Shown piece by piece: positions 17,843 to 27,900 of a DNA stretch of 64,000 nucleotides. The notes beneath the pieces were generated by a model. The model ran no database searches, was not told the origin of the DNA, and saw only the letters and a program-made list of their open reading frames with translations. Source of the DNA: CBDHFQ01 sp965262565. GTDB taxonomy: Bacteria; Bacteroidota; Bacteroidia; J057. The position numbers and the translations under genes are program-made. The first letter of the stretch is position 1; the number at the start of each line of letters is the position of its first letter. The DNA lies in NCBI GenBank assembly GCA_965262565.1, contig CBDHFQ010000020.1, positions 1 through 64,000 of the forward strand, in the 5' to 3' direction.

Positions 17843-18899
17843 AAGTCTGTAGTTCTAACCGTAAGTCCACGTGAAATATATCATCTTTGGTATAAATATC
17901 CAGAACATGCTTATTAGGGTATTGTAGTTCCAATCGTTTACGTACATTTTTTAGGCCTATTCCTTTGTTCAGATATACATTGGCAGAATGATTGGAGGTT
18001 GAGAAAGTATTGGCACATTTGAATATCAGATTACCTTCCTGAATTTCCGCTATAATTTCTATATAAATATTTTCTGCCTGACTTGACAAGCTGTGCTTAA
18101 AGCAGTTTTCTATGAAGGCAATTAACATCATAGGAGCGATCATCTGACCATGTACATTTCCTATCACTTCATAATGAACTTGCCCTCTGCTCTCCATTTG
18201 CAGCTCTTGCAGCATGATAAAGTCCTCCAAATATTTAAGCTCTTTTTCTAATGGGACATAGTTGGCTTGACTTTCATAGACAAAATAACGCATGATAGCT
18301 GAAAGCTGCATAATGATATCCAGGGTCTTGGGAGAGTTTTCCTGAGCATATGAATATAGATTATTGAGATTGTTAAAGAGGAAATGAGGATTCATTTGGG
18401 ACTTTAGAAACATCAGCTGACTCTCCGTTTTTTCTTTCTCTACTTTTTCCAGATCGGATTGCTTTTGCAGATTGTCCCAGGCCAATTTAAATCCGACGAA
18501 AAATATAATAGTAGGACCGAATTCCAGAAGAGTAGGTAAAAAACCGTAAAAGCTAGCAGCTCTTCTTGTCCCAGGATAAAATAGTTTTTCCAGCAGATAT
18601 TCTTCTACCAAGATGCCTGAAGCTAAAATAATGATACTAAAGAAAAAGAATACGATATATTTTTTTCGATAAAAAAAACGAGGGATGAGATAGTAATTGA
18701 TAATCAGAATGATCACCAAATAATTTAATGCAAATACGAAATCAGCTGGCTCCAGATAAGAAGGCCCTCCATGCTGGATACTTACCCTGTTTTTTTGATA
18801 GGCAATCACTATGAAATACAGCAACCATAAGAAGACATGGATCATAACTTCTTTAGTAAACCACTTAGCTATCCGATCCGAGAGTTGATCCGAGGTCAT
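17832..18899 (-). CDS. LytS/YehU-type sensor histidine kinase
   Basis: 355 residues. Four TM helices (about 18-33, 55-74, 82-97, 125-142) are followed by a coiled-coil linker and a His_kinase (PF06580-type) domain. The phospho-acceptor H172 lies in 'KSQMNPHFLFNNLNNLY'. The ATP-binding part has 'APMMLIAFIENCFKH' and 'KGIGLKNVRKRLELQYP'. No extracellular sensor domain is present, so it probably senses membrane state or through the TM bundle. Its partner is the overlapping LytTR regulator. Confidence 0.93.
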   Translation of the reverse strand: MTSDQLSDRIAKWFTKEVMIHVFLWLLYFIVIAYQKNRVSIQHGGPSYLEPADFVFALNYLVIILIINYYLIPRFFYRKKYIVFFFFSIIILASGILVEEYLLEKLFYPGTRRAASFYGFLPTLLEFGPTIIFFVGFKLAWDNLQKQSDLEKVEKEKTESQLMFLKSQMNPHFLFNNLNNLYSYAQENSPKTLDIIMQLSAIMRYFVYESQANYVPLEKELKYLEDFIMLQELQMESRGQVHYEVIGNVHGQMIAPMMLIAFIENCFKHSLSSQAENIYIEIIAEIQEGNLIFKCANTFSTSNHSANVYLNKGIGLKNVRKRLELQYPNKHVLDIYTKDDIFHVDLRLELQTYAA

Positions 18900-19033
18900 A
18901 AAAATATATTCAATCTGATACTTACGTTAAGATCCTATTTAATTCATTGTTTTACAAATCCTTCCGATGAAGAACAATACGAATAGGGTAAACGGCAAGG
19001 GACGTAGGAAAAATGTTAACAGATCTCCGAGAA

Positions 19034-20332
19034 TCAATAAGCAGGTATCTCGTGTAAATATAAATTAACCTCTCTGATTTTTACATTCTTTTTAAAGGTA
19101 CCAACTAATCGATCAAGCTTTTGATCTAGATCTTTACGTTTAGCAGTGACTTTATCAGGATCTTTGGATAGGGTTTTACTACGACTGAGAATATCCATGA
19201 GTCGTTGATGGTAAAGTTGGTAGGTAGAAATATATTCGTTCGTAATTTGTTCCAATTCTTGCTGAATAAACAGGGCTTGGTTAATTGCATATAATGGATA
19301 ATCCAGTCTCGGATCATTCAAGGCAGACTGATAATCCAGTCTGTACTGGGTATTCCTGTGTTCATCTATAATCCGTCCCACCTGTCTGTCCAGATTATCC
19401 GATCGGAAATGTGTGGTCAGCAGCATGCTTAACATGAGAGAATCTTGTGCTCTGACAGCATTAGGAGAAATGGTATTGATTCTTTCTATGGTAAATGTTC
19501 GAAGCACTTCTCTTAATGCTTCCGTTTTTACTTTTAGCTTATCTACATTAGAATTGAAATCATAGCTCGCCTGTGCTAAGGCTTCATAATGGGTAATATA
19601 TTTTTTGAGGCCTTCGCGAAATTTTTGAAAATCCTCCACAGTTACATTGCGCTCACGAACGCATATGCTGGAAACCAAATTAACTACGGAGCTGATAGAT
19701 ACTAAGGCAGGGACACTGGTGGAAACTGCTGTAACTACTGGGTTTTCAATGATTGTTTTTACAAAAGTTTTGAACTTGCCTGGATTCTTACCGTTAAAGC
19801 GTGAATTGGCTTTAATGATTTGCTCTTCCAGCATTTCGATAATTTCATCATTGAGCGAGAATCCCAAATCTTCATTAGTAGGGCTGTTTAATTGGGATAC
19901 ATCATTGAGATATTCTGACTGGGCCAAAGCGGCATCCACTGCATCAAAACTATTCAAGGAGGCACGCAAAAAACGTGAAGTAGCTATAATTTTGTCTTTT
20001 TTAACCTTGAGTCGGCTTTCTTTAGAAAGCACGTCATTTTCTGTGAGTCTGTTAAGCTGATTTAAACTTGTGCTGAGGTCATCATTTAATCCTATTACTC
20101 GCTGATCAATGCGCTGATATCCCTGTTGTACCAATGCTAAACTATCTCTGAGCTCCTGATGCCTTTTTTCGATGTCATAATAACGTAGAAACATTTCAGC
20201 TACAGAATCTGAGGAAGAAGTAAATCTTCCCGAAGGGCTGGAACTGAGTTGTGCCATAGCTGTAGAGATGAGCAAACAACAGCTAATGATATAAGGAGTT
20301 AAGCGAATAATGGGTGTATGGTATATGAACAT
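19034..20332 (-). CDS. Exported coiled-coil protein of unknown function
   Basis: A signal peptide ends near residue 27 (STAMAQ). The 432-residue protein is predominantly helical, with heptad-rich regions at about 45-115 and 225-430. A central hydrophobic Ser/Val segment (about 195-220, 'VPALVSISSVVNLVSSI') could be a membrane hairpin or buried helix. No domain is recognised. Downstream of the LytS/LytTR genes on the same strand is a 134-bp gap, so a separate transcript is possible. Confidence 0.65.
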   Translation of the reverse strand: MFIYHTPIIRLTPYIISCCLLISTAMAQLSSSPSGRFTSSSDSVAEMFLRYYDIEKRHQELRDSLALVQQGYQRIDQRVIGLNDDLSTSLNQLNRLTENDVLSKESRLKVKKDKIIATSRFLRASLNSFDAVDAALAQSEYLNDVSQLNSPTNEDLGFSLNDEIIEMLEEQIIKANSRFNGKNPGKFKTFVKTIIENPVVTAVSTSVPALVSISSVVNLVSSICVRERNVTVEDFQKFREGLKKYITHYEALAQASYDFNSNVDKLKVKTEALREVLRTFTIERINTISPNAVRAQDSLMLSMLLTTHFRSDNLDRQVGRIIDEHRNTQYRLDYQSALNDPRLDYPLYAINQALFIQQELEQITNEYISTYQLYHQRLMDILSRSKTLSKDPDKVTAKRKDLDQKLDRLVGTFKKNVKIREVNLYLHEIPAY

Positions 20333-20403
20333 GTTACTGTTTGTTTATTGGTACAACATCGACAAATCAGCTAACATAGACAAAGATTGCAGGACTGGAT
20401 ACG

Positions 20404-21099
20404 CTAAACATTTCCATAAAGTTTCATGATAGGTGATCTAAGGTCCTTTGAGTCCTCCGAAAATAAAAAAGCAATCACCCTGGATATGGATTTGGGGCTG
20501 ACCCAATCATCAAAATTAGCATTGGGCATAGCCTTTCTATTTGGAGGTGTATCTATTATACTGGGAGCGATAACCGTTGAGACAATTCCATCAGATTCTC
20601 CTTCGGCGTTCAACATTTCTGCGAGATGAAAAATCATCCCTTTGGTGAGTGAATATGCGAGAACTCCCTTTCCTTCTTTTGGATTCATTGCAGGTTTAGC
20701 GCCTATAAAGATGAGCTTCCCTCCTTGACCAGATGCTTTCATGTGTCGAAAACAAGGTCTTGCGGTGTGATATGCTGTTTGAAAATTGAGCTTGTACATC
20801 TCATCTATGGCTGGCATATCTGTATCCAAAATACTTCCCATTGCAAAACCACCTACAATCATCACTGCACCAATAATTTCTCCCTCTTTTTCCACAATCC
20901 TGTCTATTAAATTGGCTGTAGGTTCTTCTTCCGTTAAGTTAGCACTGTAATAGTTGATACGTTCTGTCGAAGCTGGTAGGGTGTGGCGAGCGTCTATGAT
21001 CGCACTAACGTGAAATCCTTCCTCAGAAAGGGCTTGAACGCTTGACCTGCCTAGGTTCCCTCCAGCTCCTGTAATAACGATAGTTCCTTCCCTGGCCAT
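20404..21099 (-). CDS. Short-chain dehydrogenase/reductase
   Basis: 231 residues with an N-terminal cofactor motif TGAGGNLG (atypical, as in NAD(P)-binding SDRs related to dihydropteridine reductase), an 'MIVGGFAMG' strand in place of NNAG, and the active-site 'AYSLTKGM' (Tyr-x-x-x-Lys). A 'VIAPSIIDTPPNRKAMP' segment closes the core. The NNAG replacement suggests a divergent SDR. Substrate unknown. It is divergent from the lipoprotein phosphoesterase gene. Confidence 0.82.
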   Translation of the reverse strand: MAREGTIVITGAGGNLGRSSVQALSEEGFHVSAIIDARHTLPASTERINYYSANLTEEEPTANLIDRIVEKEGEIIGAVMIVGGFAMGSILDTDMPAIDEMYKLNFQTAYHTARPCFRHMKASGQGGKLIFIGAKPAMNPKEGKGVLAYSLTKGMIFHLAEMLNAEGESDGIVSTVIAPSIIDTPPNRKAMPNANFDDWVSPKSISRVIAFLFSEDSKDLRSPIMKLYGNV

Positions 21100-21319
21100 T
21101 GCTGTGATTGCTGTTTATTCAGTTGAAATAAAATAGAAGTGAATATAATCATCCTGTGCGATTTGGATAGAAAATTCATCATTTTTATACACGGGAACCA
21201 TAATATCTGCGAGAAATGGGAACATAAAAGCTGAAGACAGATAAAAGATTAATGCTTCGGTTAATTAGAAATAATATATTTTTTGTATCAATGGATAATT
21301 TTTGAAAACGATAACATTC

Positions 21320-23797
21320 ATGCAAATGTTTAAATCCTGCTTCATTACCTACCTGTGCATCAGCCTCATTTTTATCGGAGTAATTTCGGGGTGCCAGGAA
21401 CGTCAGCCTTCAGTTTCCAACGTATTAAAGGAAAGCCTGGAGAAAGCCCGAATCACCTTACCAAATGGTTGGTCCCTGACACCTCCAGGAAAACAACTTC
21501 CCTTGGGGGATCTTCCCTTAAACATGGCGATCTCTCCTGACCGAACATATTTGGCAGTAACAAATAATGGACAGAGTACCCAATCTTTGATGGTATTCAA
21601 TTTGCTAACTGAGGAATTGGTGGCCATGAAGGAATTAAATAGAAGCTGGGTGGGGATCGATTTTAATTCGGGGGGGGATCGCATTTACGTCTCTGGAGGA
21701 AACGATAACAATATATTAGCCTACACTTTTGAACATGATTCGCTTGTTATCGCTGATACCTTGGTCATTGGTACACCTAATCAAAGTGCTGGGTTTGGGG
21801 AATATGAAGGAGATAATATGTCTATTGCAGGAATAGTGGTAGATAGTAGTGAATCCTTTTTATATACGGTTACGAAAGAAGATAGTAGTTTGTATGTGTA
21901 TGATTTAGGCCAACAGACAGTTCATAAGCGTGTACCTCTTCCCGCCGCTGCCTACACTTGTTTATTATCCAGGGATGGGGCGCAATTATATATATCCGTT
22001 TGGGGAGGTAAAAAAGTGCTAGTGTATGATGTTCAAAAAGAGGCTATTACCGCTCAGATGGATACAGATACGCATCCTAATGATATGGTATTGAGTAAGG
22101 ATGGATACTATTTATATGTAGCTAATGCGAATGCTAATACAGTGTCAGTGATTGATACACGTGAGCTTAAAACGATAGAAACGATTTCCTCTTCTTTATA
22201 TCCTGATGCGCCTACGGGTAGTACTCCTAATGGCGTAGCGCTGTCAGAGGATAATAAGCGATTGTTTATAGCAAATGCAGATAATAATTGTCTGGCTGTA
22301 TTCGATGTGTCCGTGCCTGGTCAAAGTGCTTCGCTTGGGTTTATTCCTACTGGATGGTATCCTACTTCCGTAAACGTTGTAGGAGAGAAAATATATGTAG
22401 CAAATGGGAAGGGGTTATCCTCTGCAGCGAATCCGAATGGTCCTGATCCTTATCAAAGAAGGACCGACGAGACAGAATACATTGGCAGAATGTTTACTGG
22501 TGTACTTTCCATTATAGATATGCCCGATCAAAGTGAATTAGCAACTTATTCACAGATTGTATACGAGAATACACCTTACAAAGGAAATGAGGGTGAGCCT
22601 GCTCAAAAGGCTTCGGATATTATTGCTTTGGGCCCTAATTCTCCTGTTAAATATGTGTTCTACGTTATTAAAGAGAATCGTACCTATGACCAAATATTCG
22701 GTGATATAGAGGAAGGAAATGGAGATCCTACTTTGTGTTTATTTCCTGATTCCGTTACGCCAAATCAACATGCGCTAGCCAGAGAATTTGTACTGCTGGA
22801 TAATTTTTATGTAGATGCAGAAGTCAGTGCAGATGGTCATAACTGGTCCACCGCAGCCTATGCCAATGATTATATAGAAAAAACCTGGCCTACCTTATAT
22901 AGTGGTAGGGGAGGTACCTATGATTATGAAGGAGGAGGGAAAGATATCGCTTACCCGGATGAAGGATTTATTTGGGATTATTGTCAGAGGGCTGGGATAT
23001 CTTATCGATCTTATGGAGCGTTTACCTTTGGGGGAGAAGCCAGAATACCAGGCTTAGAAGGGCATATATCGACTACATTTCCCGGATATGATACTAAAAT
23101 AAAGGATATTGAACGTTTTGAGTACTGGAAAAAGGATTTTGATTCGTTGTTAGCAATAAATCAGGTACCACATTTTAACACTGTTCGCTTTGGAAATGAT
23201 CATACAGATGGTGCGAGAATAGGCTCTCCTACCCCTGCAGCAATGGTTGCGGATAATGACTTAGCTGTGGGTAAATTGGTAGATTATATTTCACATAGCT
23301 CCATTTGGGAAGAATCTGCCATTTTTGTCCTGGAGGATGATGCGCAGAATGGCCCTGATCATGTAGATGCTCATAGATCAATAGCATTAGTTGTTAGTCC
23401 GTACGTAAAACGTAAGGCCGTGGTCAGCGATATGTATTCCACTTGCTCGATGTTAAGAACCATGGAATTGATACTTGGTCTTCCTCCCATGAGTCAATAT
23501 GATGCTGCGGCAACTCCTTTTTATGCGTGTTTTACGAATACACCTGATAATACTCCTTATAAAGCTATTCCTAATCAAATAGATTTAGATGAGAAAAATG
23601 TGGAGGTCAATTCATTGTCGAAACTATCTGATGAATTCGACCTTTCGAGAGAAGATGCAGCTCCGGATATATTATTCAATGAAGTTATCTGGAAAACGGT
23701 TCGAGGAATAGATGAGGAAATGCCTGCACCCAAAAGAAGTGCTTTTGTTAGGCTGGCAGAAGATGAGGAGGAAGAATATATAAGCGAGGAAGATTAA
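21320..23797 (+). CDS. Lipoprotein with YncE-type beta-propeller and phosphoesterase domain
   Basis: From the ATG at 21320 a signal peptide ends in the lipobox VISGC with C25 lipidated (the TTG 18 bases upstream is unnecessary). Residues about 50-400 form a seven-bladed YVTN/YncE propeller with repeated 'YLYVANANANTVSVIDT' blades. Residues about 440-770 form a phosphoesterase (PF04185-type, alkaline-phosphatase superfamily) domain opening with 'VIKENRTYDQIFGD' and containing 'ALVVSPYVKR'. The acidic tail ends EEEEYISEED. It probably hydrolyses phosphate esters at the cell surface or periplasm. Most relatives carry the same fusion. Confidence 0.88.
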   Translation: MQMFKSCFITYLCISLIFIGVISGCQERQPSVSNVLKESLEKARITLPNGWSLTPPGKQLPLGDLPLNMAISPDRTYLAVTNNGQSTQSLMVFNLLTEELVAMKELNRSWVGIDFNSGGDRIYVSGGNDNNILAYTFEHDSLVIADTLVIGTPNQSAGFGEYEGDNMSIAGIVVDSSESFLYTVTKEDSSLYVYDLGQQTVHKRVPLPAAAYTCLLSRDGAQLYISVWGGKKVLVYDVQKEAITAQMDTDTHPNDMVLSKDGYYLYVANANANTVSVIDTRELKTIETISSSLYPDAPTGSTPNGVALSEDNKRLFIANADNNCLAVFDVSVPGQSASLGFIPTGWYPTSVNVVGEKIYVANGKGLSSAANPNGPDPYQRRTDETEYIGRMFTGVLSIIDMPDQSELATYSQIVYENTPYKGNEGEPAQKASDIIALGPNSPVKYVFYVIKENRTYDQIFGDIEEGNGDPTLCLFPDSVTPNQHALAREFVLLDNFYVDAEVSADGHNWSTAAYANDYIEKTWPTLYSGRGGTYDYEGGGKDIAYPDEGFIWDYCQRAGISYRSYGAFTFGGEARIPGLEGHISTTFPGYDTKIKDIERFEYWKKDFDSLLAINQVPHFNTVRFGNDHTDGARIGSPTPAAMVADNDLAVGKLVDYISHSSIWEESAIFVLEDDAQNGPDHVDAHRSIALVVSPYVKRKAVVSDMYSTCSMLRTMELILGLPPMSQYDAAATPFYACFTNTPDNTPYKAIPNQIDLDEKNVEVNSLSKLSDEFDLSREDAAPDILFNEVIWKTVRGIDEEMPAPKRSAFVRLAEDEEEEYISEED

Positions 23798-23867
23798 GAT
23801 GTACTCGGTCTGACAAATCCATACCAGGACTCAAGGTACCTTTATAAGGTATATTGATTTGTTGGCC

Positions 23868-24503
23868 ATGCATCAATCTACTTCAAAGAAACAGCAATAC
23901 GAATTCGATTTGTATACTTATTTGGTCAGTTCAGCCAAATATAATTTAGAAGACAGGATTCGGGTAGTGAATATGAAGCGAGGAGAATATGTATATAAGC
24001 CTCCTTCACAATTACACTGCATGTATGAAATTCTAGAGGGAGTAGTTAAAATCGGTGCTTACTCCCCTAAAGGAGAAGAGATTCTCTACGATGTACTCAC
24101 CAAAGGCGATTTTTTCGGTAATCTACAATATTTAAACGAAGATAATTTTCAGGAATTCTCTAAGGTGGTTGCTCCGGTAACATTGCGAATGTACGCCATA
24201 GGTTTTTATAAACACATTATCGTTTATGATCCTTATGTTTCTGAGTGGTTCAATAAATACATTGTAAGCAGATGGTGCAAAGTGGAAGCGAGGATGTTTG
24301 CTGTGTGCTCAAATAATACAGATATGAGAATACTTAACCTTCTTAAAACTTACAATTTGAGTTATAATAAATCGGATGGTACGGAAGGGAAAGTATTAGA
24401 TCTTTTATCACAGCAGGATCTTGCACACCTTTCTGGTACTACCAGACAAACAGTAGCTACAGCAATGAGGAGACTAAAAAAAAATAGTACGTTAGAGTTT
24501 TGA
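23868..24503 (+). CDS. Crp/Fnr-family transcriptional regulator
   Basis: A cyclic-nucleotide-binding-type beta-roll (about 25-125, with 'EILEGVVKIGAYSPKGEEILYDVLTKGDFFG') is followed by a dimerisation helix and a winged helix-turn-helix with recognition segment 'LAHLSGTTRQTVATAMRRLK'. No Fe-S cysteine cluster typical of Fnr is present. The cNMP phosphate-binding Arg-Ser motif is also not obvious, so the ligand is unknown. I use the ATG at 23868, since the upstream TTG codons add only three residues. It ends before a strong terminator and a TonB receptor gene with a palindromic operator candidate. Confidence 0.9.
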   Translation: MHQSTSKKQQYEFDLYTYLVSSAKYNLEDRIRVVNMKRGEYVYKPPSQLHCMYEILEGVVKIGAYSPKGEEILYDVLTKGDFFGNLQYLNEDNFQEFSKVVAPVTLRMYAIGFYKHIIVYDPYVSEWFNKYIVSRWCKVEARMFAVCSNNTDMRILNLLKTYNLSYNKSDGTEGKVLDLLSQQDLAHLSGTTRQTVATAMRRLKKNSTLEF

Positions 24504-24629
24504 CTATTAACCCACACTAATTGACCGTTTAAACATCGTATATGACAGATCGCGGGTTTAGCCTGATTAATTTTTATGTGTGCCATCATCCTGGCCTCAT
24601 ATTTGCCTTAATTAGGGCAAGAGCAAGGG

Positions 24630-24679
24630 CTGGGGTTGATTCTCTACCGAAGGTAGATCGAGTCCCCCGGTTTTTTTTT
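24630..24679 (+). terminator. Strong intrinsic terminator
   Basis: A long hairpin is built from CTGGGG with CCCCGG, GATTC with GAGTC (one G-U), and TCTACC with GGTAGA around a GAA triloop. Nine consecutive T (24671-24679) follow. This is the best intrinsic terminator in the window. It lies 130 bases past the Crp/Fnr stop, so it ends either that transcript with a long 3' UTR or a separate small RNA encoded in 24504-24680. Confidence 0.85.
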
Positions 24680-24892
24680 GTCCTCATTTTTCATTAATCC
24701 TACCCTTATTTCTTTCATATTAATTCAAGGAACTCTCGCTATTAAATTTCAGTATCCGATATTATATAGGATGTATGGAAATATCTGATATATGAATAAT
24801 ATGGTATAATATAATTTGGTAGTCAGTCGGTTAGGTAGTTATTCGTATGCCAATATTACTATTACATTAAATTTTCGAAGCCTTAACACTTC

Positions 24893-24909
24893 ATGTTAAA
24901 ATTTAACAT
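24893..24909. promoter_or_regulatory. 17-bp palindrome, candidate operator for the TonB receptor gene
   Basis: ATGTTAAA-A-TTTAACAT has two perfect 8-bp arms around one base. Its core TGTTA-N5-TAACA has the shape of Crp/Fnr-family sites, and a Crp/Fnr regulator is the gene immediately upstream. It lies 65 bases before the TonB receptor gene and upstream of a candidate -7 box. Binding by that regulator is inference. Confidence 0.5.
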
Positions 24910-24930
24910 CAACTCTCACTTCGCGTCGAA

Positions 24931-24938
24931 TAATTTTG
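24931..24938 (+). promoter_or_regulatory. Candidate -7 box for the TonB receptor gene
   Basis: TAATTTTG matches the Bacteroidota housekeeping -7 consensus TANNTTTG exactly. No TTTG -33 element sits at the expected 19-base spacing (24908-24911 reads ATCA), which would suit an activator-dependent promoter using the palindrome just upstream. Confidence 0.35.
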
Positions 24939-24973
24939 CGATAAGGTAAAATTAATCATTAAACATTCGTACC

Positions 24974-27900
24974 ATGTCTAATTTTAACTCAACGATTTCT
25001 CGTAAGGGAGATGGGCTGATAGCTATTTGTGTAATTTTGCTCATGGCCGTTTTCTTTCCTCTCCTTTCCTTGGGGCAAGCTACCAATGCCACAATTAAAG
25101 GGAAGGTGTTAAATGATCAGGGAGAACCACTGGAAGGTGCTACCGTTCAGGTAAGAAACGAAGCTACAGGCTTTCAAACTGGTTCTATCACTAATGCTCA
25201 GGGAACTTACTTTTTCCAACAGCTACCTTTAGGAGGTCCTTATGCCATTACAGTGTCCTTTATTGGCTACAGACCTGTGAACAAATCTGGTTTATTCGTG
25301 ACCTTGCGAGATGAAGTGAATGTAAATTTCAACCTCTTGGAAAGTACGATGGAGATGGAAGAAGTGGTGATTTCTGCTTCTGATCCTCGGTACAGACTGG
25401 ATAAATTGGGTTCTTTGACTCAAATCACTGAACAACAAATTAAACTCCTTCCCACAGAAGGAAGAAATTTTACGCGTTTGGTCAGTCTTTCTCCTTTACA
25501 GGGAGGAGGGTCGATTAACCTTGGAGGACAACGACGCACCTCTACTAATATTACCATAGATGGAGTAAACGCACGTAATCAATTAACCGCCGGAGAAATA
25601 GGTCGTGGACCCTATACTATTTCTCAGGAAGCGATCCGGGAGTTTGAAGTTTCTACGAATAACTACGATGTTACACAAGGACGTCAAGGTGGGGGAGCTA
25701 TTAATGCAGTTACAAAAGCGGGTACCAATGAGCTTGAAGCCAGTGCTTTTTTCTTTCATAGAAATGATGCATTGCAAAACAATGAAGATATCAGAGGAAA
25801 TCCCAGAACAGTAGATTTCTCTACATCGCAATATGGATTGAGTATAGGAGGGCCTCTGATGAAAGACAAACTTCACTTTTACCTCGTATATGAGCGCCAG
25901 GATGAAAGAATTCCACAATTTATCGCCGATTTGCAGACAGAAGATGATGAGAATAGAATAGGAATTACGCAGGAAAACCTAAATAGCTTTCTCGACATAG
26001 CCCGTACTCAGTATGGAGTGAGTGAGGCTCAACAAGTAGGGCAATTTCAGAGAGAAACGGAAGCTAATACCTTATTTGCTCGTTTAGACTGGCAAATTAA
26101 TGATAAACACACCTTTACATTTAGAAATAACTGGAACCGCTGGGTAAATCCCTTTAGCGTGAGTGATAATTCCAGTATTGAATTAGCAGAATCATTTTCT
26201 GATTTTCAATCCTGGGAAAACAGCTCCTTATTCTCCCTCCGCTCTACGTTCAAGCCTCGAGTGACGAATGAATTTAAGGTGCAGTTCCAACATGCCGAGC
26301 GCCAATTTTTACCTAGTAGCCAATTGCCCGTTAGTAATATTCCCAGAGCGATCGTGTTTGTAAACTCTGAATTGCCCAACGGAAGAACCAGAAACTTGAG
26401 TGTACAAATCGGTGGACAGAGATTTACTCCGGAAACAAACAGGGAAGATCAATGGCAAATTGCAAATTACCTCTATTTGAATCGCGGTGATTTTAATATT
26501 ACCCTGGGAACGGATAATCTGATCACTTCTTTAGAGACTTTATTATCTAATGAACAAAATGGCAGATTCTTTTTTAACTCTCTGGAAGATTTTGCTAACA
26601 TGACTCCAAATAGATACGCGCGCGAAGTACCTTTACAGGGGCTACCTATCGTCAACCAAACGGTAATTGATCTGTCTTTATTCGCTCAGGTAGATGTTAA
26701 CATTCATCCACATGTGAATGCAGTGTTAGGAGTCCGTTGGGATGCAACTTCTTTCCAGGATGCGGCTGACTTTAATCAGACAGTGTTTGATGAACTTGGT
26801 TTAAGAACAGATAATCGCCCTACAGACTGGGATAATATTCAACCAAGAGTTCAGTTTACCTGGAACATAGGAGGAAATGAAAAAGACGTGATTAAACTAG
26901 GTGGCGGATTCTTTTCTGCCCAACCACACTATTATGCTCAGGTGAACAACATTCAGAATAGTGGAGTGTTATTGGGAGCCATAGATGTAACTGGCGATCA
27001 GGTCCCCACACCAGATTTTGTCAGTTACAGACAAGATCCTTCTACTGTTCCCGGAGTACCGGAAGGTGTTGTCCCTTTTTCTACCATTAATGCAGTAAGT
27101 GATGATTTTGAAGTGCCCACCATTATGAAGGCTAATTTGAGCTATACCCATTTCTTCGGAACAAGGGCATATGTCACCGTCAATCTGTTGGGAAGTGCTA
27201 CTAACAATAATTATGTATATCAGGAATCAAATCTTGTAGAAGATCCATTCTTTGTTACTCCTGTTGAAGGACGAGAAGTATTCGTTCCTGCTGAGACCAT
27301 TACAGATCGGGGGCTGACAGACTGGACCAATTCTCGGATATCTGATCAGGTAGGTAGAACCCTTGTCCTTACCTCTGATGGAGAATTGGATCAGTATGCC
27401 ATAATTGTTGAGGGATCTTCCATGTTTGGGAAAGATGGATATGTTGAAGCAAGTTATACCTTTAATCAAACCAGAGACAATAGTTCCTATAATTGTTGTG
27501 TGGCCAATACTTCTACTTTCCTGCCAGTAGAAGGGGACCCAAGAGCACTCAACAGGGGCTTTTCTGACAATCATTTTACGCATAAAATGGTTATCAATGG
27601 AGCTACTCCCAGTTGGAAAGGACTTCAAGCAGGAGTGACGGTTACAGGAACGGGAGGAACAAGATATTCACTACATGTGGACGATAACACTAGTGTTAAT
27701 GGAGATTTTAACTTGAGAAATGATATCGCCTACATATTTGATCCCAATGATCCTGCTACTCCAGTAAACATTGCAGAAGGATATCAGGAAGTATTAAACG
27801 ATCCTGATACGCCTGACAACTTTAAAACCTACTTGAGGGAAAGTTTTGGAAAGTATGCAGAGAGAAATGGGGGAAAAAATCCTTTTGCTGCATTTGTGGA

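Noticed and set aside
24630..24679. T-arm-like sequence suggesting a tRNA or tRNA remnant
   Set aside because: The fold is a single long hairpin with a T9 tail; no acceptor stem, anticodon arm or D arm can be drawn. It is a terminator.
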